Program-made: the position numbers and the translations under genes | The notes under the pieces: model-generated | Database searches by the model: none | Seen by the model: the letters and a program-made list of their open reading frames with translations, nothing else | Told to the model about the DNA's origin: nothing | From: JBPRGH01 sp051418055 | Lineage (GTDB): Bacteria > Bacteroidota > Bacteroidia > Cytophagales > Cyclobacteriaceae | Reading direction: 5' to 3' | DNA length: 57,733 bases | Assembly: GCA_051418055.1 (NCBI GenBank) | Contig: JBPRGH010000053.1 | Span: 1-57,733, forward strand | Shown: in pieces, positions 8,627-18,745 of the stretch | Numbering within the stretch: position 1 is the first letter of the stretch | Layout of the letters: the number at the start of each line of letters is the position of its first letter

Positions 8627-11600
8627 GTGCAGCTTTAATTTTTACCTTTCTAAAACTATTTATCCAGCTTATAAAATTTTCAATGCTTTCGAAATAGCAT
8701 GGGATTATGATCAGTGTAAGTATTGTAGAGGTTATAAGCCCACCAATTACCGCTATTGCCATAGGGGCACGTAATTCCGCGCTCTCACCAAAACCAAAGG
8801 TCAGCGGCAGTAGCGCCAGGATTGTCGTAAGGCTTGTCATAATTATTGGCCGGAACCTTCGCTGTCCTGCATCCAGGATAGCCTCCCGAAGCGGCATGCC
8901 TTTCAGCTTGTTATTATTAATGCTATCCACCAGGATAATCGAATTATTAACGGCAATGCCGGCAAGCATAATTATTCCAATAAATGCCATCATATTAAGC
9001 GGCATTCCAAGAATGAAAAAGGAGAGGATTGCGCCCACACCAGCCAAAGGTATTGTTAGGAGGATGGTGAATGGGTGAAGCAGCGATTCAAACTGCGAGG
9101 CCAGCACCATATATACCAGTATTATAGATAGTATCAGGGCAAAAGTCAGGTTTTTCATGGATTCCTGGCGTTTTATTTCCTGTCCGGCCACATTGATTTT
9201 GTACTGTGGCGGTACATTGAGCGCAGAAAAAGAATCTTCTACAGATTTTACGATCTTATCATAAGCCTGGTCCTGGTTTACTCTTGCACCTATTTTAACC
9301 ATTCGCATTTGGTTTTTTCTGTAGATGGAGCTGGCAGCATGTTCTACATTCACGCTGGCAACTTCGCCTAAAGGGAATTCACGCTCTCCGCTTTTAATGT
9401 GAATATTTTCAAGATCTGAAAGCGAAAGACGAGGCACTTTGATCTTAATATCCTGCATCTCACCACCTCGCTCAATGGTTCCGGCATTTTTGCCTTCGAG
9501 TTGATCTTTGATCTGGATAATTATATCATCTATAGATAAATTAAGCAGGCCTGCCCGGTATTTATCCACATCTACCTGGATCTGTGGTACTCCCTCTTCA
9601 AGATTGGATACCGGCTCAAACAGGTGTTCATTTCGTTCCATAATTAGCATTACAGAATCAGAAAGCGTGGTGAGCGTGTTAAAATCTTTACCGCTTATTT
9701 CTACTACAAATGGCATTTCTTCATCACCCACAATCGAATTAAGTGAGCTTTCATCATTTGAAAAAACTGCTTCAATACCGGGTATACTTTCAAAATAGGC
9801 TGCCAGATCTGAAGTGACATCTGCAATTTCCAGCTCAATATCTTCCTTAAATATGAGTTTAAGACTTGCCTTATTTTCTTCATAGGTATTTTCATTTGTT
9901 ATACCGGATTGCCTTTGCTCTGACCCAATATGCGCATATACCTTATCCAGCTGGTCTGGGAACAGCTGTAAAAGCTGTCCTTCAATCTGGGCAACAGTAG
10001 AGGATGTCCTGGAGAGGGAAGTACCATTTGCAAGGCTTATATCAACTGAAATAGCCCTGGTGCCTGCCTGAGGCATGTACTCGCTTCCAATTACTGACAG
10101 AAGCTGATACGTCCCTATTATTAAAATAAATGAAGCAACAATTAGAGAAGTTTTGTAGCGAAGTGCTTTATCCAGGAATGACCTGTAAGCTTTATACTTA
10201 AGTGGCTTTTCTTCCTGTTTTTTCTTATCCTTTTTAAAGATCTGTGCAAAGAGCATTGGGATTACCAGTATGGCTACCGCTAACGAGGAGATCAATGAGA
10301 AAGCTACTGTCCAGGCCTGGTCCCTGAATAATTCTCCTGAAGAACCCTGCAAATACACAATGGGAAGGAATACAACAATCGTTGTAAGGGTAGAGGCTGT
10401 TATTGCGCCGCTTACCTCGCTGGTACCTTTGATAGCAGCATCAATGACGCTCAGTCCTTCTTCCCGTTTTCTGAAAATACTTTCTACCACAACTATGGCA
10501 TTATCCACCAGCATCCCGGCACCCAATGCAAGGCCGCCGAGTGTCATAACATTGAGCGTAAGTCCGTTAAAATACATCAGGTTAAAGGTGGCTATGATGG
10601 AGATGGGTATAGCAAGGCTAATAATTATCGTGGACCCCATTCTTCGCAGAAACAGGAACAGAATGAACATTGCGAAAACCGCCCCGTACAAGCCAGACTC
10701 CTTCACCTCATCTATAGCGCCCTGGATAAACTTTCCCTGATTTTGAATTATAACAAACTCATATCCCGGCACAGATTTCTTCAGCCCTTCCAGCACCACA
10801 TTAAGTTCATCGACGGCACTTACCGTATTGTACTTGGTTTCTTTATAAATGGACATCCCCAGGCTCCGCTGCTGATTTACCCTGACGATGCTGCTGGCCT
10901 CTTTGTTCATTATCTTTAAAGTGGCAACCTCACGTAGAAGAACAGGAACCTGCTCAGATTTAGTAACCTGATTACTAGCAACTTGTGCAGAGGATGCTGA
11001 AGCAGTACCTGAACCTTGATTTCCGGCTGTATTTGGACTTGAAGTATAGCCAACCACCAGCTCTTCCAGGTCTTCAGGCTTCTCTACAATACCCAACCCT
11101 TTAATTACATATTTTCGTCCCAGCTCCTCAATAAACCCACCGGAAACATTGCGGTTGTAATTCTGGATTTTCATCACCAGGTCATTGACAGTAAGTCCAA
11201 AAGAAGCGAGCAGATAAGGATCTGTTTCCAGCACTACCTCTTTTTCTTCCTCACCGGAAAGGCGCACCTCAGCTATTCCGGGTAATTTAATAAGCTCATT
11301 ACGAAAATTATTCTCAGCCACCTTACGTAGCGCCTCCATGTCATTGGAATTGGGGTTATAGATCCCGAGGATCATTACCGGTGAAGCGTTGGGGTCAAAT
11401 TGTGAAATGACAAATTCATCGATCTCATCATCAAGTGAAAAGGCAGAGAGAGATTTTTGAAGGTCCAGGAAAGCCTCATCCATATCTTTGTCCCAGTCAT
11501 ACTGTACTGTTACACGACCATAGCCGGTCTGGCTGATGGAGCTGACCTCTATAGCCCCATTTTGTCTTATAGCCACTGATTCTATAGATTCGATATATTG

Positions 11601-11786
11601 CTTTTCTACCTCTGAAGGTGGTTTGATCCCTGCCTTCAGCTCTACATATAAAGTAGGGTTCTTCAGGTCAGGGAATAATTCAATCCCTAATTTTCCAAAC
11701 GAGATGGTACCCAGCAGGATGACGGCTAATACCAGCATCAGGATGGAAACGGGGTAGGAAACAGCCAGAGAAACTATCTTTTTCAT
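8619..11786 (-). CDS. RND family efflux permease (AcrB-like)
   Basis: A 1055-residue inner-membrane proton antiporter of the hydrophobe/amphiphile efflux type, of normal length. The N-terminal TM (MKKIVSLAVSYPVSILMLVLAVILL) precedes two large periplasmic domains and two six-TM bundles. TM4 carries LGAGMLVDNAIVVVES; the second acidic residue of the AcrB Asp-Asp pair is Asn here, as in the neighbouring RND protein. It sits between the membrane fusion protein gene (12-bp gap) and the RND-ABC fusion gene (8-bp overlap). Two RND permeases encoded in tandem suggest a heteromeric pump as in MdtBC, though this is not provable here. Confidence 0.92.
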   Translation of the reverse strand: MKKIVSLAVSYPVSILMLVLAVILLGTISFGKLGIELFPDLKNPTLYVELKAGIKPPSEVEKQYIESIESVAIRQNGAIEVSSISQTGYGRVTVQYDWDKDMDEAFLDLQKSLSAFSLDDEIDEFVISQFDPNASPVMILGIYNPNSNDMEALRKVAENNFRNELIKLPGIAEVRLSGEEEKEVVLETDPYLLASFGLTVNDLVMKIQNYNRNVSGGFIEELGRKYVIKGLGIVEKPEDLEELVVGYTSSPNTAGNQGSGTASASSAQVASNQVTKSEQVPVLLREVATLKIMNKEASSIVRVNQQRSLGMSIYKETKYNTVSAVDELNVVLEGLKKSVPGYEFVIIQNQGKFIQGAIDEVKESGLYGAVFAMFILFLFLRRMGSTIIISLAIPISIIATFNLMYFNGLTLNVMTLGGLALGAGMLVDNAIVVVESIFRKREEGLSVIDAAIKGTSEVSGAITASTLTTIVVFLPIVYLQGSSGELFRDQAWTVAFSLISSLAVAILVIPMLFAQIFKKDKKKQEEKPLKYKAYRSFLDKALRYKTSLIVASFILIIGTYQLLSVIGSEYMPQAGTRAISVDISLANGTSLSRTSSTVAQIEGQLLQLFPDQLDKVYAHIGSEQRQSGITNENTYEENKASLKLIFKEDIELEIADVTSDLAAYFESIPGIEAVFSNDESSLNSIVGDEEMPFVVEISGKDFNTLTTLSDSVMLIMERNEHLFEPVSNLEEGVPQIQVDVDKYRAGLLNLSIDDIIIQIKDQLEGKNAGTIERGGEMQDIKIKVPRLSLSDLENIHIKSGEREFPLGEVASVNVEHAASSIYRKNQMRMVKIGARVNQDQAYDKIVKSVEDSFSALNVPPQYKINVAGQEIKRQESMKNLTFALILSIILVYMVLASQFESLLHPFTILLTIPLAGVGAILSFFILGMPLNMMAFIGIIMLAGIAVNNSIILVDSINNNKLKGMPLREAILDAGQRRFRPIIMTSLTTILALLPLTFGFGESAELRAPMAIAVIGGLITSTILTLIIIPCYFESIENFISWINSFRKVKIKAAHG

Positions 11787-11798
11787 AGGAGTAAATTA

Positions 11799-12875
11799 TT
11801 ATTGTATTACACTGACTTTAGACTTGTTCCTAAGCGTCTCAAAACCTGAAACCACCAGCCTGTCATTGATCTTTAATCCACTGGTCACTTCTATCACATC
11901 CATATTTTCAAGTCCTGTAGTGATCTTCTTTTCCGTAGCTATACCATTCTCAACTGTAAATACTACCTTGCCATCCTGCCGTGAGATAATAGTTTCTTTA
12001 GGGATAACTATGGTGCTGTCGCGTTTCTCTGCAAGAATGGCTGCTTTAATAAACATACCCGGCCGAAGTGAATGGTTTACATTATTGATCTGAAGTACGC
12101 TTTGAAATGTTCTTGTATCCGCATTAATGATAGGGGAGATCTGGCTGATCTTTCCGGCAATTGTATCTCCGGTAAAATTGTAATTGGTTATTTGTACCTG
12201 CTGATCTACTGTTATTTCAGGTAAATGCTTTTCCGGCAATTTAACATCCATAAGCAGGTTATTAAACTCCATTATTTTAAAAAGCGCCTGGCCCTGATCT
12301 ACTTTTACCCCATTCGTATAGTAAGGAAGCTCTACGATCACTCCATCAAACGGGGCTTTAAGAGCCATCTTTGCCCTTTGGATCTCCGCATTTTCATAGG
12401 AATATTTAGCATTAACATAATCAATGGATGCATTTTTTAATTCAGTTTGGGTAACTCCTCCCTTTTCATGTAGTGATTTTTGTTTTTGAAGGTTATTTTC
12501 AGCCAGCTCCAGATTTAACTGCTTACCCTCCAGTTGCAGGTTATTTAAAAATTCCCTGTCCTCTATTCTTATCAACACCTGACCGGCTTTCACTTCATCA
12601 CCCAGGGCAAATGGTTTTCCGGTAGATGGATTTATTTGTAGCGTATATATGCCACCTAATTCCGATTTCATTGTACCCTCTCTGGAAGAATATACAGTAC
12701 CGGTAGTTTCAATAAACCTGGAGATGCTTTGTGGCTTAATACTCACCACTGAGACAGGTATCTTGATTTCCGTTTCAATATTGGAATCTTCATTATCACA
12801 GGCCAGAAGGACTGTCAGTAATAGGAGAGGGATGATCCTGGTTGTAAGCTTTTTCATATCGTTAATCCGTTGCAT
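11799..12875 (-). CDS. RND periplasmic adaptor (membrane fusion protein, lipoprotein)
   Basis: An HlyD/AcrA-type adaptor that links the inner-membrane pump to the outer-membrane channel. It has a lipoprotein signal with lipobox LLAC, a biotinyl-lipoyl-like half motif (LGDEVKAGQVLIRI), an alpha-helical hairpin (about 120-170), the second lipoyl half (APFDGVIVELPYYTNGVKVDQGQALFKI region) and a beta-barrel plus membrane-proximal domain. The start is given at the first Met; MKKLTTR, six residues in (12857), is the better signal-peptide start. It lies between the TolC-type gene and the first RND gene in the same operon. Confidence 0.92.
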   Translation of the reverse strand: MQRINDMKKLTTRIIPLLLLTVLLACDNEDSNIETEIKIPVSVVSIKPQSISRFIETTGTVYSSREGTMKSELGGIYTLQINPSTGKPFALGDEVKAGQVLIRIEDREFLNNLQLEGKQLNLELAENNLQKQKSLHEKGGVTQTELKNASIDYVNAKYSYENAEIQRAKMALKAPFDGVIVELPYYTNGVKVDQGQALFKIMEFNNLLMDVKLPEKHLPEITVDQQVQITNYNFTGDTIAGKISQISPIINADTRTFQSVLQINNVNHSLRPGMFIKAAILAEKRDSTIVIPKETIISRQDGKVVFTVENGIATEKKITTGLENMDVIEVTSGLKINDRLVVSGFETLRNKSKVSVIQ

Positions 12876-12896
12876 AATATGTTGTTTCTGAGATAA

Positions 12897-14402
12897 TTAA
12901 TTCATTGGGATAAATACCGGTTGTTGATTTTCAAAATCGTAAAGTGACACGATCTTCAGGTTTAATAATTCAACCTTATAGTTAATCAGAGCATCGGCAA
13001 GCGCGCTTTTTTTATCTGAAAGCTGTGTCTGAAACCTGTTAAGATCAATGGAGGTAAGGTCTCCGTTTTTATACCTTTCGAGATTGATCTCATAGGTTAA
13101 TTCGGCATTCCTGACATTTTGCTCCGCTATTTCTATCTGGTTTTCAAGATTCTGCAAGTTTCTGTATGTCTTTCTGATACTGATAATAATATCGTTCTTC
13201 TCAACCTCCAGGTCTACATTATTGATTTGCAGGTTAGCATTTGCAGCATCCATCCTGGCTTTATTTTCACCCCAGTCGAATATGGGTATGTTAAAGGATA
13301 CCGCCACTCGTGGGTTCATGGTAGGGGTTTCATAAACCTCTGTAGCCTGTTCATTGTCACCAAATAATCCCATAGATAATGAAACCGCACCTTTAAATTC
13401 ATTCAAAGCCTTTGTGCGTATCAATTCAAATTGAGATCGCTCAATAGCCATAGCCCTTTGCCTTAATTCCATTCTGTTCTCAAGCCCGAATGATATCGCT
13501 TTATTAAGGTCTACCTCACGGGTAATGAAATTTATATCAACCTCAACAGCCAGGTCTTCATTCAGGTCAACACCCAATAAAAGCTTAAAATCATCGGCTG
13601 CATTATCCAGCAGTACCTGGTTATTTTCAAGCGTTGATTTGGATGTGGCAAGGTTAAGTTCAGCCTGATAAAGCTCTTCCTGGGCCAGCAGATCAGCTTC
13701 AACTTTATTTTTTGTGATCTCAAAGCTTACCTTCTGATTTTCATATTCATCCACGGCAATTTCAAGATTATTTTGTCTTTGATAAAAGTTATAGAATGAT
13801 TGCGTTACATTTTGCTCAAGGGAAAGAAGCTGTAGTGCATTACTGATCCTGGCATTTTCGAGGTTAAGCTCCAGTTCCTTCAGCTGAAGCTTATTCCTGT
13901 TATAAGTAAAGATCGGCTGGTCTAGCTGAACATATAAATTATTACTAAATGTTTTGGTTCTAACATCCTGGAATTCAGAGTAGTTATCCCTATATCCAAA
14001 GCGATTGATCAGTGAGATTGTACCATCGGTCGCCACTATAGGCTGGCTTACTGAAAAATTCGCAAAGGAGTTGTAATCTTCATATGTATTCCACCGGGAA
14101 AAGAGGTCAACAAAATTTCGATTTCGATTGTAATCAAAGGGTGTTACATCTAATGAAAACCGTGATTTTAAAGCTGCACGCTGAGCATCGAGGCTCCTTT
14201 GATTGCCATAAAGGTTTAGCATTGACTTCCTTATGGTGGGGCTTTTTACCTGTGCAATTTGAATGGCTTCATCCAAAGTTAGGATGCGCTGCGCCATTGA
14301 ATCTGTTGATATAAGCCAGCAGGAGGCGATCAATAGGATTATTACCATCCTCTCATAGCTGCGATATCCTGCACAATTTGATTTGTTTTTCTGATTACTC
14401 AT
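12897..14402 (-). CDS. TolC family outer-membrane efflux protein
   Basis: A 501-residue OEP-family protein: two long repeats rich in coiled-coil helices (for example LNLENARISNALQLLSLEQNV and LNEFKGAVSLSM) with beta segments between them, the duplicated architecture of TolC. A hydrophobic export signal lies at about residues 19-38; translation may really start at the internal Met (14348). It forms the trans-periplasmic exit duct for the RND or ABC pumps encoded around it. It follows the ABC permease gene by only 5 bp, so the ABC and RND parts share one transcript. Confidence 0.92.
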   Translation of the reverse strand: MSNQKNKSNCAGYRSYERMVIILLIASCWLISTDSMAQRILTLDEAIQIAQVKSPTIRKSMLNLYGNQRSLDAQRAALKSRFSLDVTPFDYNRNRNFVDLFSRWNTYEDYNSFANFSVSQPIVATDGTISLINRFGYRDNYSEFQDVRTKTFSNNLYVQLDQPIFTYNRNKLQLKELELNLENARISNALQLLSLEQNVTQSFYNFYQRQNNLEIAVDEYENQKVSFEITKNKVEADLLAQEELYQAELNLATSKSTLENNQVLLDNAADDFKLLLGVDLNEDLAVEVDINFITREVDLNKAISFGLENRMELRQRAMAIERSQFELIRTKALNEFKGAVSLSMGLFGDNEQATEVYETPTMNPRVAVSFNIPIFDWGENKARMDAANANLQINNVDLEVEKNDIIISIRKTYRNLQNLENQIEIAEQNVRNAELTYEINLERYKNGDLTSIDLNRFQTQLSDKKSALADALINYKVELLNLKIVSLYDFENQQPVFIPMN

Positions 14403-14407
14403 GATTT

Positions 14408-17400
14408 TTATTGCTTAACCCATTTTATAGCATCCGCATAGACAGTTCGGAAGTCACATTTATCTGTCAGTGAAACACTTCCTCCTGTTTTGCTGAAATA
14501 GTATGATCCCAGGTAATTCCATCCTGATTCTGCATTTGATATATTGTAATTAATGTTATCCGTCCCGTCACTATGGTTGATGATATAGTGATAATTGAAC
14601 TGTTTGCTATCGCCATCATTACCCTGAAATTGATTTTGATTTTTCCCCTGCATATAGACATAGATGTCATAGAAGCCTTCTTCTTTGAATTCAGGGGTCC
14701 ATGTAGCTGTTTTTTCACCACTTCCGGCACGAGTAAAATGAGCGGAACGTATAACAGAACCATAGAAATCTGACCCTGTAGTTGGTTCCCAGCTGGAGTA
14801 GGGGCGGTCCCAGCTTCCATAATATTTTTGATCAGAATCCTTTTGGCTATCCAGATAGGCTTTTAAAACTGTTGGCTTTATGGGGCTAAAGGTGGTGAAA
14901 CCCTTATCTTCATTATCAACTATCACCTCATACTGTTGTGCTGGCCTCTCCTCATATAAGACGCGCTCGCCTTTGAATAAAGAACCCCCTTCACGCTTTG
15001 TTAAAGCTCCGATGGATACATTGATCACTGCAGGAATATTTCGGGAAATGATCGTGTTTAGGGCGATGTTGTTTGGCTTTTCATCCAGCACAAACCCCAG
15101 GAGCTTTGTTTCTCCCTGCCTAATGAGAAATAGGTTTTCTACAGCTGATCCCTGATCTTCCATATTTAACTTCATGAAATAGTCATCGTCATCATCAACC
15201 GAATTTGCACCACTATTTAATTTTACTTCGATCACGCCATCATTCTCCCCGGAATTTTTCACCTCGACAAGGACCTGATAGCGCTTTCTATCGCCGTCCA
15301 TAACTTCATAATTTTGGATATTAAGAATTTCAAAGGCAGGCTGGGATGTTTCGAAATAAACCTTTTTAATGATCGGATCGATATCTAAATTAAATTCTAA
15401 CTGGATTGCCTTTCTGAATTCTTCATAACTTGTAAGTTGATGTTGATGGTCATTAACCCAGTCAAATAAAAATGCCTTCAGTTTGTTTTCTCCTATTACC
15501 TGGCCCAGATAGGAAAACAGATATTGACTTTTTAATGAAATGGATTTGTTGATCTTATTAAACTCAGCCTTTGTAAGAATATCCGTCATGGAAGATTCTC
15601 GCATCAGGTTATTGCACTCCTCGGTAAAGGAAATTCCGTTTATATTTCTTGAGTAGTCCTTTTGAGGTTCTTTATCATTTCTCAGATAAGTAGCAATACT
15701 GCGATTAAGTAAAGGCCAGTCCTTACTAACGATTCCTGAGTTATAAGCATAATAATTAGGAAAAATAGAATAATCAGGTTCATCAGCGTTGTTACCATCA
15801 AAAGTATAATTTGCACCTATCTGCTTGGTTAATACCCTCTTCACAAGGTCCTTAAATACATTCGCCTGCTTCTGCTTGTCAGTCAGGACCTGGTTCGATT
15901 TTGCCGCCTGAAGATTCATGTCGCGCAGTTGTCTTCTAAAGTCAAACTGATTTATATCAGCACCTTCCTCCGGCCAAAATACAGTCTCAGGTTGTAGAAA
16001 TGCCTGATGGTTCTCGTAGATCTTGTTGTAAGCTGCAAAGTGAATAGGAACTTCAACAAAATGCATTCTTTTAAATGGATAGGAAATCTTTTGAGCGTCT
16101 TCATATTCATTGACAATGTCAGTGATGAGGTAGCTTAATGTATCTGCCAATTGATCCAGCTGCCTGGCGAAATAATCATTTTTGGGGTAATGGTATACAG
16201 CATAAGTCACACTGTCTACTGTAATCTCTTTTTTCTCATAATCTCCTATAACCAATGAGATCTGAGGAAGGGGATACTCTGGTTTGAATTGATAGACATC
16301 ATCATTTACGATAAGCTCACCTTGCGAAACAGGTATTTTTCCTGCTGCTGTTTTAACCTTTAATTGAAAATCAATAAATGAAAGCCTCTCCTTTGTTGCT
16401 GACTTACGGCTATAACCAATCTGTGTGTCAGGGTACCACAGTACGTCTTTAGTAAGTAAGACATAATCATGCTGAAGGAAAGCATACTTCTTTTTTAAAG
16501 AATACATACTAAAATCATTGCTAGATTCATATCTCTCCTGGTCTACTTCCAAATGGGCAGCTGATTCTATTATAGAACCGCTGTATTTTATCCGAATTTT
16601 TGCCTCCTGACCTGGGGCGAGGTTCAAATCACCATTATTAATGGATAGGATATGTAAGTTCCTGTTAATTTCAGTTGACTGGTTATTTATATTAACCTCA
16701 TCAACTGCTAAACCTGGATTTAATGTGAAGTAGATCTGATCAAGTGCCTGTGCAGTATTATTTTTTATCACCATATCAGAAGTGACTGAAATCTCATCGT
16801 CAATCATTTCAAAGTCAATGGCATTTGAAACAATATCTACATTTGGAATAGTGGCCCACTTGTCATTTACAGAAATCATTTCCTGTCGTAGGGAGATCGG
16901 ATCCTGGCGCATATCCCAAAGCTTTATAATAAAAAAAGAGGAGAGGGCTAATAGCACCATACCAGCCAGTCCTGTAGTAATATATGCAAACCTGTTACTG
17001 GATAATCGATCCAGGAAAAATGCTGTAATGGAAAGGCATGCAATACCGGCAAGAAAGTAAAATGACCTGTGCCAAAGGACAAATTCCAGATCTGCGAAAC
17101 CCGTCATCTCTGAAGGGAGCAGGGAGAGACGAAATGCCATGAAATCAAGAATATTAGAGAACTTATCAAAATAGTAGATGAGCTGGACACCGGTAATCCC
17201 GATAAGTAATACAATTGAAATTGGCTGGTTTTTAATTAAAGTGACCAGAAGAAATGATACTCCGGTAACAAAAACAATTGTAGATATACTTGTCAACAAT
17301 GGATAAACTATATAAGCAACAGGATTGAAAGTGGCAAAGGGACTGGTTAGTGTGACTACCAATGGAATTAAAAGCAACACAAAATTTAAAATAAAGAAGA

Positions 17401-17749
17401 GCTTAAATAATGCCAGGGCTTTTCCCAGTACATAATCGAGATTGGTTATTGGCCTAACAAAGAAAACTTCATTAGTATCAAGTTTTTTATCCTTCTTTAT
17501 AAGCCCGGTAGCTAAAAATATAATGGCAGCTACCTGGGGTATTGCTATTAAAAATAAAGTAGAGGAGGGAAAGATCCAGCTATTAAAAAGCAAACGCCAT
17601 GGCGGTGTATCCAACTCGGAAAATTCCGCTAAATTTAAAATGAGAACAGCCCCTAATCCCAATATCGCTACAATCCTGAAGAACCAGTTTCTCCAAAGCA
17701 CCTTTGCTTCATATTGTGAAATGGTCAATATGTTTTTTAGTGAGATCAT
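14408..17749 (-). CDS. ABC-2 permease with degenerate M1-peptidase-like region and golvesin-like C-terminal domain
   Basis: A 1113-residue protein. The first ~280 residues hold about six or more TM segments of an ABC-2 permease. The middle (about 300-860) resembles the M1 aminopeptidase-like module often fused to Bacteroidota ABC permeases, but I find no HEXXH zinc motif, so it is probably not a peptidase. The end (about 970-1113; SWDRPYSSW, ATWTPEFKEEGFYDIYVYM, GWNYLGSYYF, YADAIKWV) matches the golvesin C-terminal-like beta-sandwich found in secreted polysaccharide-active proteins. The start overlaps the preceding ATPase gene by 4 bp (ATGA), and that ATPase is its partner. I expect an exporter whose large extracytoplasmic part handles envelope material. 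Confidence 0.75.
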   Translation of the reverse strand: MISLKNILTISQYEAKVLWRNWFFRIVAILGLGAVLILNLAEFSELDTPPWRLLFNSWIFPSSTLFLIAIPQVAAIIFLATGLIKKDKKLDTNEVFFVRPITNLDYVLGKALALFKLFFILNFVLLLIPLVVTLTSPFATFNPVAYIVYPLLTSISTIVFVTGVSFLLVTLIKNQPISIVLLIGITGVQLIYYFDKFSNILDFMAFRLSLLPSEMTGFADLEFVLWHRSFYFLAGIACLSITAFFLDRLSSNRFAYITTGLAGMVLLALSSFFIIKLWDMRQDPISLRQEMISVNDKWATIPNVDIVSNAIDFEMIDDEISVTSDMVIKNNTAQALDQIYFTLNPGLAVDEVNINNQSTEINRNLHILSINNGDLNLAPGQEAKIRIKYSGSIIESAAHLEVDQERYESSNDFSMYSLKKKYAFLQHDYVLLTKDVLWYPDTQIGYSRKSATKERLSFIDFQLKVKTAAGKIPVSQGELIVNDDVYQFKPEYPLPQISLVIGDYEKKEITVDSVTYAVYHYPKNDYFARQLDQLADTLSYLITDIVNEYEDAQKISYPFKRMHFVEVPIHFAAYNKIYENHQAFLQPETVFWPEEGADINQFDFRRQLRDMNLQAAKSNQVLTDKQKQANVFKDLVKRVLTKQIGANYTFDGNNADEPDYSIFPNYYAYNSGIVSKDWPLLNRSIATYLRNDKEPQKDYSRNINGISFTEECNNLMRESSMTDILTKAEFNKINKSISLKSQYLFSYLGQVIGENKLKAFLFDWVNDHQHQLTSYEEFRKAIQLEFNLDIDPIIKKVYFETSQPAFEILNIQNYEVMDGDRKRYQVLVEVKNSGENDGVIEVKLNSGANSVDDDDDYFMKLNMEDQGSAVENLFLIRQGETKLLGFVLDEKPNNIALNTIISRNIPAVINVSIGALTKREGGSLFKGERVLYEERPAQQYEVIVDNEDKGFTTFSPIKPTVLKAYLDSQKDSDQKYYGSWDRPYSSWEPTTGSDFYGSVIRSAHFTRAGSGEKTATWTPEFKEEGFYDIYVYMQGKNQNQFQGNDGDSKQFNYHYIINHSDGTDNINYNISNAESGWNYLGSYYFSKTGGSVSLTDKCDFRTVYADAIKWVKQ

Positions 17750-18636
17750 ACTAATGAAAGACCAAATTCATTTTCCATAAAATATACATATGCATGCTCC
17801 AGGTTTGGGTTTGCATTTATTGCATCAGGATGCGGCTGATCCTCAGCAATTAGCTGTACTTCCCATTTCCCTTCAACAGGTATGGTGGAAACAACCGAAT
17901 ATTTAGCTTTTATCTCATTGAATGCTTCATCATCAAGCATTACCTGCCATACATGCCCCCGAACGCGGTCTATCATGCCTTCCGGAGACCCTTTAAAGGC
18001 TACCTCGCCTTTATTTAGCATAGCCATATTATGACATGTGCTGCTGATATCCCCGACAATATGGGTTGATAGGATAATTGTTACATCCTTCCGGCTTAAA
18101 TCAGATAAAATATTCCTGAAACGGATGCGCTCCTCGGGATCAAGACCAGTAGTTGGCTCATCGATTACTAAAAGTTTGGGTTCTCCTATCAGTGCCTGCG
18201 AAATGCCAAGCCGGCGTTTCATACCTCCGGAGAGTTTATTAGCCATCCTTTCCCGAACATCAAGCAGGCCTACCTGGTCCAGCAACTTATCTACTTTGAT
18301 CAAACGGTCTTTCCTCTTAAGCGATGTAGACAATTGGGCGGCATAATCCAGGAACTCCCAGGTTTTAAGTTTTGAAAAGAATGTAAAATCCTGTGGCAGG
18401 TAACCTATCAATTTGCGTATCTTATGCCTGTGCTCATTAATATCCATTCCATCCATTACAATAGTTCCGGAGGATGCTTTTTGCACTGTAACAAGTATGC
18501 GCATAAAGCTGGATTTTCCTGCACCATTTGGACCAAGCAAACCAAACATGCCGCTGCCTATCTCCAGGTCGATATCTTTAATGGCAGCATGACCATTTGG
18601 GTAAACTTTGGATAAACCTCTAATCTCGATGTTCAT
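17746..18636 (-). CDS. ABC transporter ATP-binding protein
   Basis: A 296-residue nucleotide-binding subunit of an ABC-2 exporter. It has Walker A GPNGAGKS, Q-loop near YLPQDF, signature LSGGMKRR, Walker B LLVIDEP, D-loop TTGLD and switch His in LSTHIVGD. The C-terminal ~80 residues are a regulatory extension that ends in a NLEHAYVYFM motif, echoed by NLEDAYLWLM at the end of the RND-ABC fusion, so the two ATPases are paralogues. It is the first gene of the seven-gene export operon. The 109-bp gap upstream contains a TTTTGT-T-ACAAAA palindrome (18717-18729) of unknown role. Confidence 0.9.
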   Translation of the reverse strand: MNIEIRGLSKVYPNGHAAIKDIDLEIGSGMFGLLGPNGAGKSSFMRILVTVQKASSGTIVMDGMDINEHRHKIRKLIGYLPQDFTFFSKLKTWEFLDYAAQLSTSLKRKDRLIKVDKLLDQVGLLDVRERMANKLSGGMKRRLGISQALIGEPKLLVIDEPTTGLDPEERIRFRNILSDLSRKDVTIILSTHIVGDISSTCHNMAMLNKGEVAFKGSPEGMIDRVRGHVWQVMLDDEAFNEIKAKYSVVSTIPVEGKWEVQLIAEDQPHPDAINANPNLEHAYVYFMENEFGLSLV

Positions 18637-18745
18637 AAGAAGCTTTTTTCATTTATATAGAAACTATTTTCAGTCATCTGATATCTTCTGCTAATGGCAA
18701 GAATGATTTGAGAGCATTTTGTTACAAAACGTTAAAAATTTATTA

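Noticed and set aside
18717..18729. TTTTGT-T-ACAAAA palindrome between two leftward operons
   Set aside because: AT-rich and short; could be a weak terminator or operator, but there is no second copy or partner to support a call.
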